Positions 41,910 to 52,023 are shown, counted from the first letter of the stretch. The stretch: DNA of 64,000 nucleotides from Rotaria sp. Silwood1 (GCA_905250075.1 CAJNOP010000030.1:722391-786390); one strand, 5' to 3'. The notes: generated by a model not told the origin, from the sequence alone. Made by a program: numbers and translations.

Positions 41910-43652
41910 GAAATTAGTCACTTCGGAATCATTCAAAAGTAAGACTTCTTCGTATATTTGAAATGCTTTTTCATAAAACTCAAGTGCTTTCGAATAGTCA
42001 CCTATAGTCTTATACACTTGACCGATGTTGTCGTAGGAAATACCCAATGAGAGATGATTCGAAGGCAGAGTATTTTCGTTGATTTCTAATGATTCTTTAT
42101 AAAATTCAAGTGCTTTTGAGTAGTCACCCATAGCCTTATACACTTCACCGATGTTGCTGTATATATTAGCCAATGAAGGATTATCTATTGGAAGAGTTTT
42201 TCGGTTGATTTCGACGAATTTTTCATAAAACGAAGCTGCTTCTTTGTATTCTTCTTGTTTCTGTTTTATCCATCCAAGATGCTTATAGATATATGCTCTA
42301 TTGCTGTCGTCGGATGTCTGTTCTAGTAATGTAATATACAATTCTTCAGCCTTGTCGAATTGATCTGTTTTGAGCAGCAAATGACCCATTCGATACCATC
42401 CCGTGCCACGAATCTCTTCTCGTATAACATCAGTTAATTGAAGGAATTGTTGATCATCATCTGAGATAAGTGTGAGGTCTACTTTATAAAGTGGAAGATT
42501 GTCGTCAAGTTTTTGAATGTCACCAATTCGAAAAACTGTATGCAAGGAGAAAAGAATTTCATCATCTTCTGCATAATAATTCTCGTTTGCAGTAGAAGCA
42601 AATGGCGTTGATGAGGTCGTGGGATCGATGGTCATTTTAAAAAGAATACCGACCATATTGGTTGTTTCTGAAACATTTTTAGCGAATTGGAGGGAGACAT
42701 GTCGATTTTTACTGGTGGATAAAAAATTATTGAATGATATAAATCCATTTTTGTTTTCTACGACTTTATCGAAGTCGGTTGTGGATAATCCTTGTCCCCT
42801 ATAAACTACAAAGGTCTCCTTATCGCCCTGGCTGACTTGTATGTTATGTAAATATCCAATTTGTCGGTATAGATCACAAAGATAAAACTCCATTCTTATA
42901 ATGATGTTACCATCAAGTGTGCGTAATGCTCGATTGAGTATTGTATATATAAAACATTGGCGTGTATACCACCACATGGCCAATTTTGGATGATAGGTAC
43001 GTTGAAATTCATCGATAAGCTTGAGTTCTTTGATATTGTCTTGGTATTCTTGCTGGCAATAAGTGACTAATTTTTGGGCGGCTTGTTGATTATGTTGCAT
43101 ATCATGGAGTATTTCCTTGAGTATTTGAAAATACATGAAGGAAGGTTCTAGTTGATTAAGATTTTCACTAGAACCTCCATCATTCACACTAATAACACTG
43201 ACCGTTAGATTCTCTTGATTATATTGCTTGACAGCTATTTTCAATGCTTTGCATATGGACTTGATCGAAGTATGAATACCTTTGATTTTTGTCCAATTTT
43301 TAGCCCATACTTCATGGCGTTCTTTTTTACGGCAAAAGATGTATATGGCATCTAATTGTGGCATATCATGAATGTGCGGTACGAGATGTTGACCAATGGA
43401 TCCAGAAGAGATGACGAAAGCTTTTTCGTCATGTATGTCATTCAGAAATGTGATACATTGTGCAGCTTCCGTACATAGTGTTATGTCGCTGACGATATCA
43501 CGTAACTGCACGAGTGTATCTTGGCAATCTTCATTTTCTAAATCAATGTTACCATCGACCCACATAACCATATAATTTTCATCTATGAGTTGTCTTCGTG
43601 GCATGGGAGCTGACGAGTCTGTACTGTTTTGTTTAGATTGCTGTCTACTCAT
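41907..43652 (-). CDS. NAD-dependent ADP-ribosyltransferase with TPR repeats (ART-TPR)
   Basis: A single exon of 581 residues. Residues 25-155 (YMVMWVDGN ... AFVISSG ... DAIYIFC) form an N-terminal alpha/beta domain that is receiver- or TIR-like in pattern (inference). Residues 215-395 form an R-S-E class ART fold: Arg285 in VVYRGQG, the STS motif at 312-314 (FLSTSKNR), and the ARTT-loop glutamate at 365 in AEDDEILFSLHTVFRI. The residue two before the catalytic Glu is Asp (363), where arginine-specific ARTs usually have Glu. Residues 415-575 are kinesin-light-chain-type TPRs (YSNIGEVYKAMGDYSKALEFY and similar). The fold predicts transfer of ADP-ribose from NAD to protein; no signal peptide is visible, so it is probably cytosolic. 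ART-TPR genes are a recurrent family in bdelloids. The end at 41907 looks premature, because TPR sequence continues beyond it. Confidence 0.88.
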   Translation of the reverse strand: MSRQQSKQNSTDSSAPMPRRQLIDENYMVMWVDGNIDLENEDCQDTLVQLRDIVSDITLCTEAAQCITFLNDIHDEKAFVISSGSIGQHLVPHIHDMPQLDAIYIFCRKKERHEVWAKNWTKIKGIHTSIKSICKALKIAVKQYNQENLTVSVISVNDGGSSENLNQLEPSFMYFQILKEILHDMQHNQQAAQKLVTYCQQEYQDNIKELKLIDEFQRTYHPKLAMWWYTRQCFIYTILNRALRTLDGNIIIRMEFYLCDLYRQIGYLHNIQVSQGDKETFVVYRGQGLSTTDFDKVVENKNGFISFNNFLSTSKNRHVSLQFAKNVSETTNMVGILFKMTIDPTTSSTPFASTANENYYAEDDEILFSLHTVFRIGDIQKLDDNLPLYKVDLTLISDDDQQFLQLTDVIREEIRGTGWYRMGHLLLKTDQFDKAEELYITLLEQTSDDSNRAYIYKHLGWIKQKQEEYKEAASFYEKFVEINRKTLPIDNPSLANIYSNIGEVYKAMGDYSKALEFYKESLEINENTLPSNHLSLGISYDNIGQVYKTIGDYSKALEFYEKAFQIYEEVLLLNDSEVTNF

Positions 43653-44380
43653 ATTGGATATAATGTTAGGCGTTGGATTGATAATTGAGTATGATATATA
43701 ATAATCGATTGCTGTTTGAACAGAGTTTACCTTTTTAATTTATGTATGTAATGCTCGATGATTTGTTTCTGAATTTCTTTTGTCAACAAAAAATGAAAAA
43801 GGAAAATACCAAATAACGTCATTTATATTATGGTTATTTTTTTCAATTGTTGTTTGCTGTTCACGTGTACAATGACTCAAGTTTCATTGCGTCAGATACC
43901 TTGTCTCATTCGTTGTCTATTTTTTCTTTGATTCTTTCTAAGCAATCATTGTTTTTTTCTTTATCTCACAGGAAAGTAAAAAACCAACAAAAATATCGTC
44001 AATTGGATTTTTTTCTTATTATGCATATTATTGACATGTTGATAATGCAAATGAAACATGGAAAAAATAAGTTTTATTTTTATTTAAATTGCAGTCACAC
44101 AACGGTTTCTACTTGCCGAACATACGTCTGATCATTAAACAGTGATTGATATAAAGGATTCATTTTCATAGGGTTTAACCCCCAGTGATATATCTTGTAT
44201 TTCATGTTTAATGAAGTAATGATGAGTTGTATTTTTAGAGTTTGAAAATAATGACAGATCAAAGTACCTATCATCAATTTGAAAATGTATGCAATACTTA
44301 AATGAATGCGTCATACACCGATATAGTAAACAAATAGAACTTTTATTTCAATTACTATCCGAATTTCATCTAGAACCCCA
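43653..44380. other. 5' flank of the ART-TPR gene
   Basis: AT-rich, with no recognisable coding exon. Short frames here lack motifs. The composition changes to less AT-rich near 44370, where palindromic repeats begin. Confidence 0.45.
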
Positions 44381-44384
44381 CGCA

Positions 44385-44540
44385 ACAGGGCTACCGGAAG
44401 TCCCCAATAAGACTTTCACCAATAGGACATTCGCCAATGGCGAAAGTCCAGGGGTATATTGGCGAAATTCCAGGAAATGTATTGACGAAAGTGTGGTGGA
44501 CTTTCGTCAATTGACGAAAGTACAGAAAACTTTCCCCAAC
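44385..44540. repeat. Cluster of palindromes built on TTGGCGAAAGT
   Basis: Within 150 bases the motif T(T/C)G(G/A)CGAAAGTCC recurs in both orientations. Two form notable palindromes: 44425-44449 (arms GGACATTCGCC / GGCGAAAGTCC, one mismatch) and a perfect 22-base palindrome at 44500-44521 with half-site ACTTTCGTCAA. Related fragments (CCAATTGGCGAAGTTCC) reappear near 44930-44950. This may be the end structure of a transposon or a tandem palindrome array. Confidence 0.6.
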
Positions 44541-45240
44541 TGTCACAAAATAATATTAATACAAGGTACATGTAAGAGTTGAAGCTACAGTCTGTCGAAT
44601 TCAAGAATTTCTAGAGCCGAACCCGATTGATGGATCTTTTAAGAGAAAAATTGAAAGAGATTCCAAACAGATTATTATATACATGAGATATATCTTTGGA
44701 TCTCGATCCGATGAGTAAAATTTTCCGAACCCGGACACGAACCCAGTGATTACAAAGCTTTCAGACCCGCAACCGGTTGGGTTCGGGTCCCAGTAGACTC
44801 AACGAGCTCCAGCTGCAGCTAATGTTGCTAGAATGTTTATCACAGCTTACACTCATCAATATAGCCGACGGAAATTTTCGAATCTATATCTAGTTCGTAG
44901 TCAAATTGGCAAAAGCCCACTGTACTTCCACCAATTGGCGAAGTTCCGGAATCCCGAAATATCGAGTACAACCTTTGCATGCCAGCGGTATATATATATC
45001 CATATTTTACTGGACATATGTATCGCCGTTACAAGATTCTAGCATCGTTGACCATATAAGGAAACTATCAGATGTTCATTATCCTTTTCCGCTTTTTAAA
45101 TCTACCGAAAGCAGTAGAACTTTGCAAAAGCCGATTTCAGATGTGCACTCATCATTCTAACGATCTGACCACTCATGTTTCCCAGTGAAAATGACGCACA
45201 AGAGCCCACAACCAGCTGCTGACTTGAATCGTAACTCATC
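44541..45240. other. Repeat-derived stretch
   Basis: Less AT-rich than its surroundings. Contains CGAACCCG-type motifs in both orientations (about 44612 and 44780) and further CCAATTGGCGAA palindrome pieces. No gene recognised. Together with the cluster at 44385 and the 27-codon repeats to the right it may be part of one decayed insertion. Confidence 0.4.
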
Positions 45241-45249
45241 CGTCGCCAA

Positions 45250-46030
45250 AACAAAGAACAAATAGAAGAAGGAGAAGAACAAGACGAAAACGATGAATTT
45301 CACATGGCACCTGAGCAAGTCAACAGCAATAAGTCAGCCACTACACTTCGCTAGGTCAGCCGACTGCATTAAGAAAAATTTGCCATGACAACTGACCGAA
45401 CGAATATTAATAAGTCGGCTCTGCCAGCACTTCATCCAGTGAGCCGACTTAAAAAAGAAAAATTTACCATCCCAACTAAACGAGTGAAAAGTAATAAGTC
45501 GCCTCTGGGAGCACTTCGGGAAATCAGCCGATTTAAAGAAGAATTTACCATAGCACTTGAGCAACTGAAAAGCAATAAGTCGGCCACTATACTTCGTTCA
45601 GTCAGCTGACATAAACGAGAAGAATTTTCCATGACAACTAACCGAATGAAAAGGAATTAGTCAGCCACTGCACTTCGAGCAGTCAGTCGACTTAATAAAG
45701 AAGAATTCATGATGCCACCGAAGGGAATGGAAAGCAATAAGTCGACCGCTGCATTTCGTCCGAGCAGTCGACTTAAAGAAGAACTTGTCACGGCAATTAA
45801 GGAAATCAAAAAAGAAATAAGTCAGCTCTGCCAGAACTTTGGGAAGTCAGCCCATTTAAGGAAGAAGAATTTGTCATGGCAAATAAGCGAGTGAAAAGCA
45901 ATAAGTGGTTCTGTCAGCAGATCATGTAGTTAGTCGACTTAAAGAGGAAGAATGTGTTATGGCAATTAAACGAGTGAAAAGCAATAAGTTGGCCACTGCA
46001 TCTCATGCAGTCAGCCGATTTAAAGAAAGC
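45250..46030 (+). pseudogene. Decayed coding array of 27-codon repeats
   Basis: About eight to nine units of 81-84 bases share the core AATAAGTCGGCCACT ... CTTCG ... GTCAGCCGACTTAAAGAA. Read in one frame from about 45255 to 45810 the unit is 27 codons (once 28): EEFTMA..R.KSNKSATALR.VSRLK. In this frame I count four stops (TAG, TAA, TGA, TAG) and then frameshifts near 45815 and 45905. Units that stay multiples of three with conserved residues argue for a repeat protein that has lost function. It begins with an acidic lead-in (QIEEGEEQDENDEF). I do not recognise the family. A non-coding minisatellite with an accidental 81-base period is the alternative. Confidence 0.55.
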
Positions 46031-46037
46031 ACGGGAT

Positions 46038-46481
46038 CAGAGATGGGCAAGTCAAGTCATTTTTTGACTTGAAACAAGTCAATTCAAGTCACGTCAGACT
46101 TGACTTGACTTGAGAGTTTTTCTTTTGAACTCTTGACTTGACTCGACTTGACTTGAGAAATTTTTGGATGACTTGACTTGATTTGTGACTTAGCTTTCAA
46201 AGGCAAGTCACAAGTCAAGTAAAAAAATGGACATATTGTTGCAATTTATGCGTCTAATCCTTGTCTATACTAAAAGTATCTATGAGAGCAGAAACAAAGA
46301 AAAAGCTATTCTTTCATGTACTTCAGATAAGCAGCGGTCAAATGAGAAGATATAGTCATTTTTTGACTTGACTTGACTTGAAAACTCTGTCACTTGACTT
46401 GAATAGTTTTTTTGGTGATTCATGACTTGACTTGACTTGACTTGACTTGAACCTTAAAAACTTCTGACTTGCCCATCTCTG
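46038..46481. mobile_element. hAT-type miniature element rich in GACTTG repeats (444 bp)
   Basis: The ends are perfect 16-base inverted repeats, CAGAGATGGGCAAGTC and GACTTGCCCATCTCTG. The CAGAGATGGGCAA start is typical of hAT transposons. The flanking octamers cacgggat and ctcggaat agree at 6 of 8 positions, consistent with an aged 8-base target duplication. The interior has many copies of GACTTGACTTG in both orientations around a unique centre. No transposase is encoded. It lies immediately after the 27-codon repeat array. Confidence 0.85.
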
Positions 46482-46894
46482 CTCGGAATGTACCACCATA
46501 TAGATGCTCCACATCTTAAAAAGAATACTCGCACATGACTACATAAGTGATATGCTTGGCATTGCATTAAAGCGAGAGACAGGACAGGTTGTCGAGGAAG
46601 TAAAATAAATTAGCCTCGCATAGCACTACTATGGAGTGCTTCGCACCGTAATGGTATCGCATTTTTTCTTGGAATATTTCTTTTATTTTGTCTTATAATC
46701 CATTTGGATATTTTGATTTCGATGAAATATTTCTTAAATTATTAATATTAAAGATATTATATGGTATATCATGTCAAGTAAATAATTCATGTCTTTATAC
46801 ATTATAAAAAGTACATGAACATCATATTATTAGCATCATTGAATAAAAATCATTGATGTAAGTTATAACAAACTAATATCGTTATATATTATTT
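46482..46894. other. Repeat-adjacent intergenic DNA
   Basis: The first 170 bases are of ordinary composition and may continue the decayed repeat region. After about 46670 the DNA becomes strongly AT-rich. Nothing further recognised. Confidence 0.4.
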
Positions 46895-47270
46895 TATTTA
46901 ATGATGATGTTTATAATTTAGTTGAAATTCGTCTGAATAATAATATTTATTTAATTCATCATTATTTTATTAGTTCACTTAATTATTTAAAAATTTTAAA
47001 TTTAACATTTAATTCATCCGAATATATATTGAATTTATTTAGTTTTTTAATTTGAAAATTTTAATTTATTATCAAATGACATTCGATATTTAAATAATTA
47101 TTTTCTATCAAATCTTCAATCAATATGTATAATTGATTTTGATTTGAGTAAATATCTAAATTTAATATCATTCTATATATTTTATTGATTTAGATATGTT
47201 AACATTAGAAAAATTATTGTCTTGACTTAATAATATTTTATTGTTAAAAAAGATTTTCAGAATTCTTAGA
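46895..47270 (+). pseudogene. Decayed leucine-rich-repeat fragment
   Basis: The frame from about 46899 reads NDDVYNLVEIRLNNNIYLI, HHYFISSLNYLKILNLTFN, SSEYILNLFSFLI and a TGA, and resumes one frame over as FENFNLLSNDIRYLNN, YFLSNLQSICIIDFD, LSKYLNLISF before further stops. The L..L..L spacing (LNYLKILNLTF; LQSICIIDF) resembles the LRR-like part of the F-box proteins common in this kind of genome, such as the one at 61-63 kb. One frameshift and several stops show it is dead. Both limits are approximate. Confidence 0.4.
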
Positions 47271-49234
47271 TCATTTATTAGATTACAATATAAATCAATT
47301 TATTCTTTATTTAAATTATAATGAAATAAGGACCAGATAGATATTTTATATCGTAAGTAACAAAGTTGTTTTCAAACTGTATAAAAAATTTTTGTATAAA
47401 AAAAGAAGAAAATTAATTGAAAATAAAAATTCAATAAGCAATCAATTAAACTCAATAAAAATAACGATTGATTCAAAATTATAGGAAAGTGTTATTCAAA
47501 ATTCAACAATATTTTAGCAAAAAAGACAAAAATCAATTGTAATATGAATTAATAACATAGATTATATTTATTTTTTATTATATTTATTGTATATTTGACA
47601 TTCCACAAGTTTTGTTATATAATAAATAATAAAATTCTTTTTTTATTTTTATTTTAAAATTAAATAAAGAATATATATTGCTGGTATGAGTATGTTGTAA
47701 GAAAAGACAGGTTTTCTTTTAATTAGATTAATGAAAATACTTTTTCAGCTAATTCCTTTCAATTTCAATGATGTTTCTGCCTATATAGATACTATAAAGT
47801 ATTCTTATAGAAACTTTAAAAGAATTAAGATTTCTATTTGATATTTAATCAAGCTATTGAATTTTTTATATATCTATTTTCTATAAATCTTTGTGAGACT
47901 TTTTGTTTTTTTGAAAAATCTCATTTTTGAATTGTGATTTGAAAATTTGTGCATATAAAAACATCAACTAGACTATTTTTCACAACAACAAAAAGATTCA
48001 GAAAGTTTAAATAAAGTCTTTTCAAAACATGAGACTTTCAAATAGCGACCGTTTTCCATGATTAATCTATACGACATACAATTCTTTTTTTTTTTGAAAG
48101 CTTCATGTATCGAAGAGATTATATGTAAAACTTTTGAATTATTTTATAGAAGATAGTCTAATTGATGTCTCTATATGCAGAAAGTTTCAAATCAAAAATC
48201 GAACATAGAGTTTTTCTGAAAATCAAAACTCCTCTAGCGACTTCTAGAAAATAGACCTACTAAATATTCAATAATTTAGTCAAATATCAATAGAAACTCA
48301 AATCCTTTTAGGGTTTTTTATAAGAACACTATAGAGTATCTATAGATAAAAGATTATTAAAATTAGAAGAGAATTATTAAAGAGATATTCTTGTAAGCTT
48401 TTCTCATTCATAGTCTATTGTCTTATTGAATCTGTACATTTACTTTTCATTGTTATTATTTTAATTTCAGTGAAAATCACATTTGCAAAGTAATTATTAT
48501 TAAATGAATTTTTATCGGAATAAAACATTTTATTGTTTTGTTGTAGTTAAATTATTATTGTTCAATTCATGCTTATTTAATTTGAATAGATCAAACTAAT
48601 TTTCAAACAAGTATTTCATAATATAGAAACAAATGAATTGGTAAATAGATAAATTGAAATGAATTACAAGATAATATCAGCAAAAAATTCATATTCATAC
48701 AATAGTATAATTCTGCATTATTTGAATAAACAAAAAAAAATATCTTTCAACACAATAAACAATACAGCGATCAATAGACAATAATCAATTGCTAATATTC
48801 TGAATCTACATCAATATTCTAATTGATATTAGCAATTATTAATGTCGATTAAATCGTTAATAATAATTCAAAAATCAATCTCTACTAAATGAAACTACTT
48901 CATGTTTCGATATATCGAGACAATGATTTCTGTGTTTTGATTATAGAAATTTTAATTTATTAAAAAAGCAAAATAATCAATTAATAATAAAGAAAAAATT
49001 ATTTTTTGTTTTTCGTTAGTATCTAATAGTTCTTTTAAATTTATGTGTTACACATTAATTAATCAAGGATTTGATTATAATTGTATTCATTATGACGATA
49101 TTTTCTTTGAATAAATATCGAAATCAACAAATGATTTAACAAACATTGTATTTTGATAAACATTAAAGTCATCGTTATTAAATACTCTATCTATAAAGAA
49201 GAAAATTCTGGTATTTCTATGCTTGTTTAAATAT
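47271..49234. other. Very AT-rich stretch
   Basis: No open frame of note, no repeat array and no RNA gene recognised. The AT content is among the highest in the window, in contrast to the GC-rich element that follows. Confidence 0.5.
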
Positions 49235-49243
49235 CAATTCATC

Positions 49244-50624
49244 GGTATACGCACACTTGCCCGCAGGACACTTACCCGCCGGACAGATGCCCGCGGGACA
49301 GTTGCCCGTAGGACACATGCCCGCAGCGGACACTTGCCCGTGGGACAGTTGCCTGCATGATACTTACCCGCAAAATAAATTCGCACTACTATTCTTCGAA
49401 ACAAAGGGGACTAATTTCATTGCTTTCAAAATCTTATTCATTTTATCAATTCACTTATATATACATCTTATAAGTAGTAGAATGTAGAAATGGAAACCTA
49501 CAACAATATCATACTATGGGCTATTTAATTTCAGTCTGAATTTATCAAATAAAAATAATACTTGATTTCAAACTGAAACGTGAGTCTAGGAGTGAGGGGG
49601 GGAGTGACTGAGGGTGTGGGTGTTGGTCTGCGACCCACACACACACCCACACCCATGGTGCGGGTGTGGGCGCGCGAGTGAGGGTGAGGGTGTGCTTGTG
49701 GCTTTGTGTACTATAGGCTTTAGTCCCCTGCACAAGGGACTAAGCGGGGACTAAGCTTTTTGTGGGGGGGACTAAGGGGGACTTTGCAGGACTAGGGGGG
49801 ACTAAGGGTTTTTAGTGGGACTACGTAGTATCAAACGAGAAAAGTTTGATTCGGAAGAAATTGGTGCGGTTTTTTTGATTTTAGAATTCAGTTTGAAATA
49901 AAAAAGCCCATAGACTCAACAATATGGGTCATTAACAAACGAACTATCAAGTTCAAGAAAAATAAGTTTGACCGATTTGACCAGGCTGTTAATGGCTAGT
50001 GCTACTATTTTTCCAAATTTGTTGTCGACTATTTATTCAAAATGTTCAAAACTATTATTTGTTGGTGTTGTTTCACCAAATATTTTCGTCGTCTAATCCC
50101 GGCTCAGGTTTGGATTAATTCGACTTCGATCATCGATTGGTCTTTTTTCACCGGAATTCCAAATGTTCGGATGTGCACAACCTAACCCTAAAACCAAGCT
50201 ATGTAAAACGAGCGAGGAAAACGATATCGAATAGAAAGAAAATGGTTTGTCGAAAGAAATGGAAGAAAGGAATACGAACAGACACAAACACAAGCATGAG
50301 GTTTAAGCATTGATAGATCCTTGAGAAGTCATACGATTGTTGGAGGATAGTTTGATATCACTAGTTCACATAACTCCATTGATAAGATGCAGTAATTTTT
50401 TAATAATGTAATAAGTTTATAGTTCCTAAATCGTCACCAAGCAAGTATCCTGGTGCATTGTGGACAAGTGTCTCCACATAGGCAACTGCCTGGCGGGCAA
50501 GTGTCCACTGCGGGCATATGTCCTCCGCGGGCCAGTGTCCTACGGGCAAGTGTCATCTGCGGGCAAGTGTCCTACGGGCAAGTGTCCTGCTGGCATCTGT
50601 CCGGCGGGCACGTGTCCTAGATTC
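49244..50624. mobile_element. Foldback element with tandem-repeat arms and 9-bp target duplication
   Basis: A 1381-base insertion is flanked by the exact 9-base direct repeat CAATTCATC (49235-49243 and 50625-50633). Its two ends are arrays of a 13-16 base unit in opposite orientation: GGACACTTGCCCGC-type on the left (about 49252-49377, some 9 units) and GCGGGCAAGTGTCC-type on the right (about 50455-50620, some 11 units). Inverted arms built from tandem subrepeats are the hallmark of foldback-type elements; a 9-base duplication is usual for Mutator-like transposition. No transposase is encoded. The arms are GC-rich in very AT-rich DNA. The interior carries another element (49510-49916). Confidence 0.85.
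49510..49916. mobile_element. Element nested in the foldback element, 9-bp target duplication
   Basis: Flanked by the exact 9-base direct repeat CAACAATAT (49501-49509 and 49917-49925). Terminal inverted repeats of about 30 bases begin ACTATGGGCTATTTAATTTC on the left and end TTGAAATAAAAAAGCCCATA on the right, with a few mismatches. The 407-base interior is GC-rich, with GGGTGTGGGTG and ACCCACACCC stretches in both orientations and repeated GGGGACTAAG units. Non-autonomous. It inserted after the host element did. Confidence 0.75.
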
Positions 50625-50633
50625 CAATTCATC

Positions 50634-51307
50634 TTTGTTAAAAATATACACTATTTATATTTGATGTTAATATATCAATAACATGATCATGTTTTGAATA
50701 TTTAACATATAAACATAATATAACAGAATAACTAAATAATCATTTAAATTAATTTTAATATAATTATTAATAAAATTTTCTAATCATATTTTGATATATA
50801 AAATGATAGAAAATTAATATATATTGATTTAGAAGCATTTTTTTTGTATTATAAAATAATTCTTTAATATTATCAATATGTTATAAATATTCACTATCAC
50901 TATGAATATAATATATGTTTTTGATAATAGAGATTATTTTCTTAAATTACATAATTCACCTTTTAATAATTATATATTAACACATGAACATTGTATATCT
51001 TCTTCAAGTCTATTAACGTTTGTTTTAAGAGATTTATTTTCTAAAGATTTAATATTTGAATATTGATTTGTTGATATTGAAATATAAGGTATAGATAGAA
51101 CCCTACAGGGTATGGGTAAGCTGCCTTATCAAAGCAGGGTCAGATTACAAGATTTTTTTAATAGGGTAGGGTACAGATTGCTGAGATCGTAACCTGTTAA
51201 CCTGCAATAGAAATGTTGTCGGTCAGCATGCTTAGAATATTCCAAAGAATAAGATAAGTAATTATGAGCTAGATCAAATTATTTACATACATTTTTAGTA
51301 TGAAGGG
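50634..51307. other. AT-rich DNA with one short decayed coding fragment
   Basis: Flank of the foldback element. A 54-codon frame at 50902-51066 is described separately. Around 51100-51180 the DNA is less AT-rich (ACCCTACAGGGTATGGGTAAG) and may be another repeat fragment. Confidence 0.4.
50902..51066 (+). pseudogene. Possible decayed coding fragment, 54 codons
   Basis: The frame begins MNIIYVFDNRDYFLKLHNSP, continues FNNYILTHEHCIS and LLTFVLRDLFSKDLIFEY, then TGA. Codon use is AT-biased like real genes here and the residue mix looks protein-like. No family recognised. It could be part of the same disrupted locus as the LRR fragment at 46.9 kb, with transposon insertions between. Confidence 0.2.
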
Positions 51308-51469
51308 CAGTGTTTTATGCGGGGGGGTGCGCGGGGGCCCCCCCCCCCCCCCCCCCCGAAAATCGAGTTCGCCCCCCCGAAACTTGTGATCATCGTGCTA
51401 TGAACACGTGGCTTGCCCCCCCGAAATTCCAAATCGCCCCTCCGGAAAAAAATCCTGGATAAAACACTG
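51308..51469. mobile_element. 162-bp hAT-type miniature element with a poly-C core
   Basis: The terminal inverted repeats are CAGTGTTTTAT and ATAAAACACTG, and the element is flanked by an exact 8-base direct repeat, ATGAAGGG (51300-51307 and 51470-51477), as expected for hAT insertion. The interior contains G5 followed by C20, and further CCCCCCCGAAA units (three copies spaced irregularly). It is one of the few strongly GC-rich spots in the window. Confidence 0.9.
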
Positions 51470-51686
51470 ATGAAGGGTAATAATGTTTTATTTCTCGTTT
51501 GGATAATTCATGCTAGCACAAAACACCAGCATGTGCTCGTTTTTTTTCTTCGTTTTTTTTTCATTTAAAAGCTTTAATTTTCTCAAACTAAGCATTCCAC
51601 AAACTATTCGTGAGTGTTTCCAATATTAGTACATTCGTATTGAAATGGCTCTACATGTTACTTTGATCTATATCTAATCTAAGTTT

Positions 51687-52023
51687 TCAATAAAAGCAGA
51701 AGAATGCAGTAAGAGACAAAATAGTTTCATTTTGATTTGAATTTTATAAGAAATAGTAATAGTAGAATTTCCATTAGATTTCTGTTCTATGGTATTGTTT
51801 ATGTTGTTACTCAATTATTAGTATTATTTATATTATGGATTTGATTATGGATTATATTATAATTAGATTACTTGATGTATTTTGGTTATATACCGATGAT
51901 GACCGCTTTCAACAGCTTGTTACAAACAGTCAAGGTCGAAAATTCTACTATTACTATTTCTTATAAAATTCAAATCAAAATGAAACTATTTTGTCTCTTA
52001 CTGCATTCTTCTGTTTTTATTGA
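51687..52023. mobile_element. Inverted-repeat element with 84-base, nearly identical arms
   Basis: Arms 51687-51770 and 51940-52023 are reverse complements with about one mismatch (AAAGCAG versus AAAACAG); each contains GAATGCAGTAAGAGACAAAA. The loop is about 169 bases and AT-rich. Near identity of the arms suggests a young insertion or gene conversion between arms. No transposase. Target duplication not clear. Confidence 0.75.

Noticed and set aside
49257-49487. Frame with MPAGHLPAGQ-type repeats at the left foldback arm
   Set aside because: Translation of the 13-16 base terminal repeat; units vary in length so the frame is not maintained, unlike the 27-codon array.
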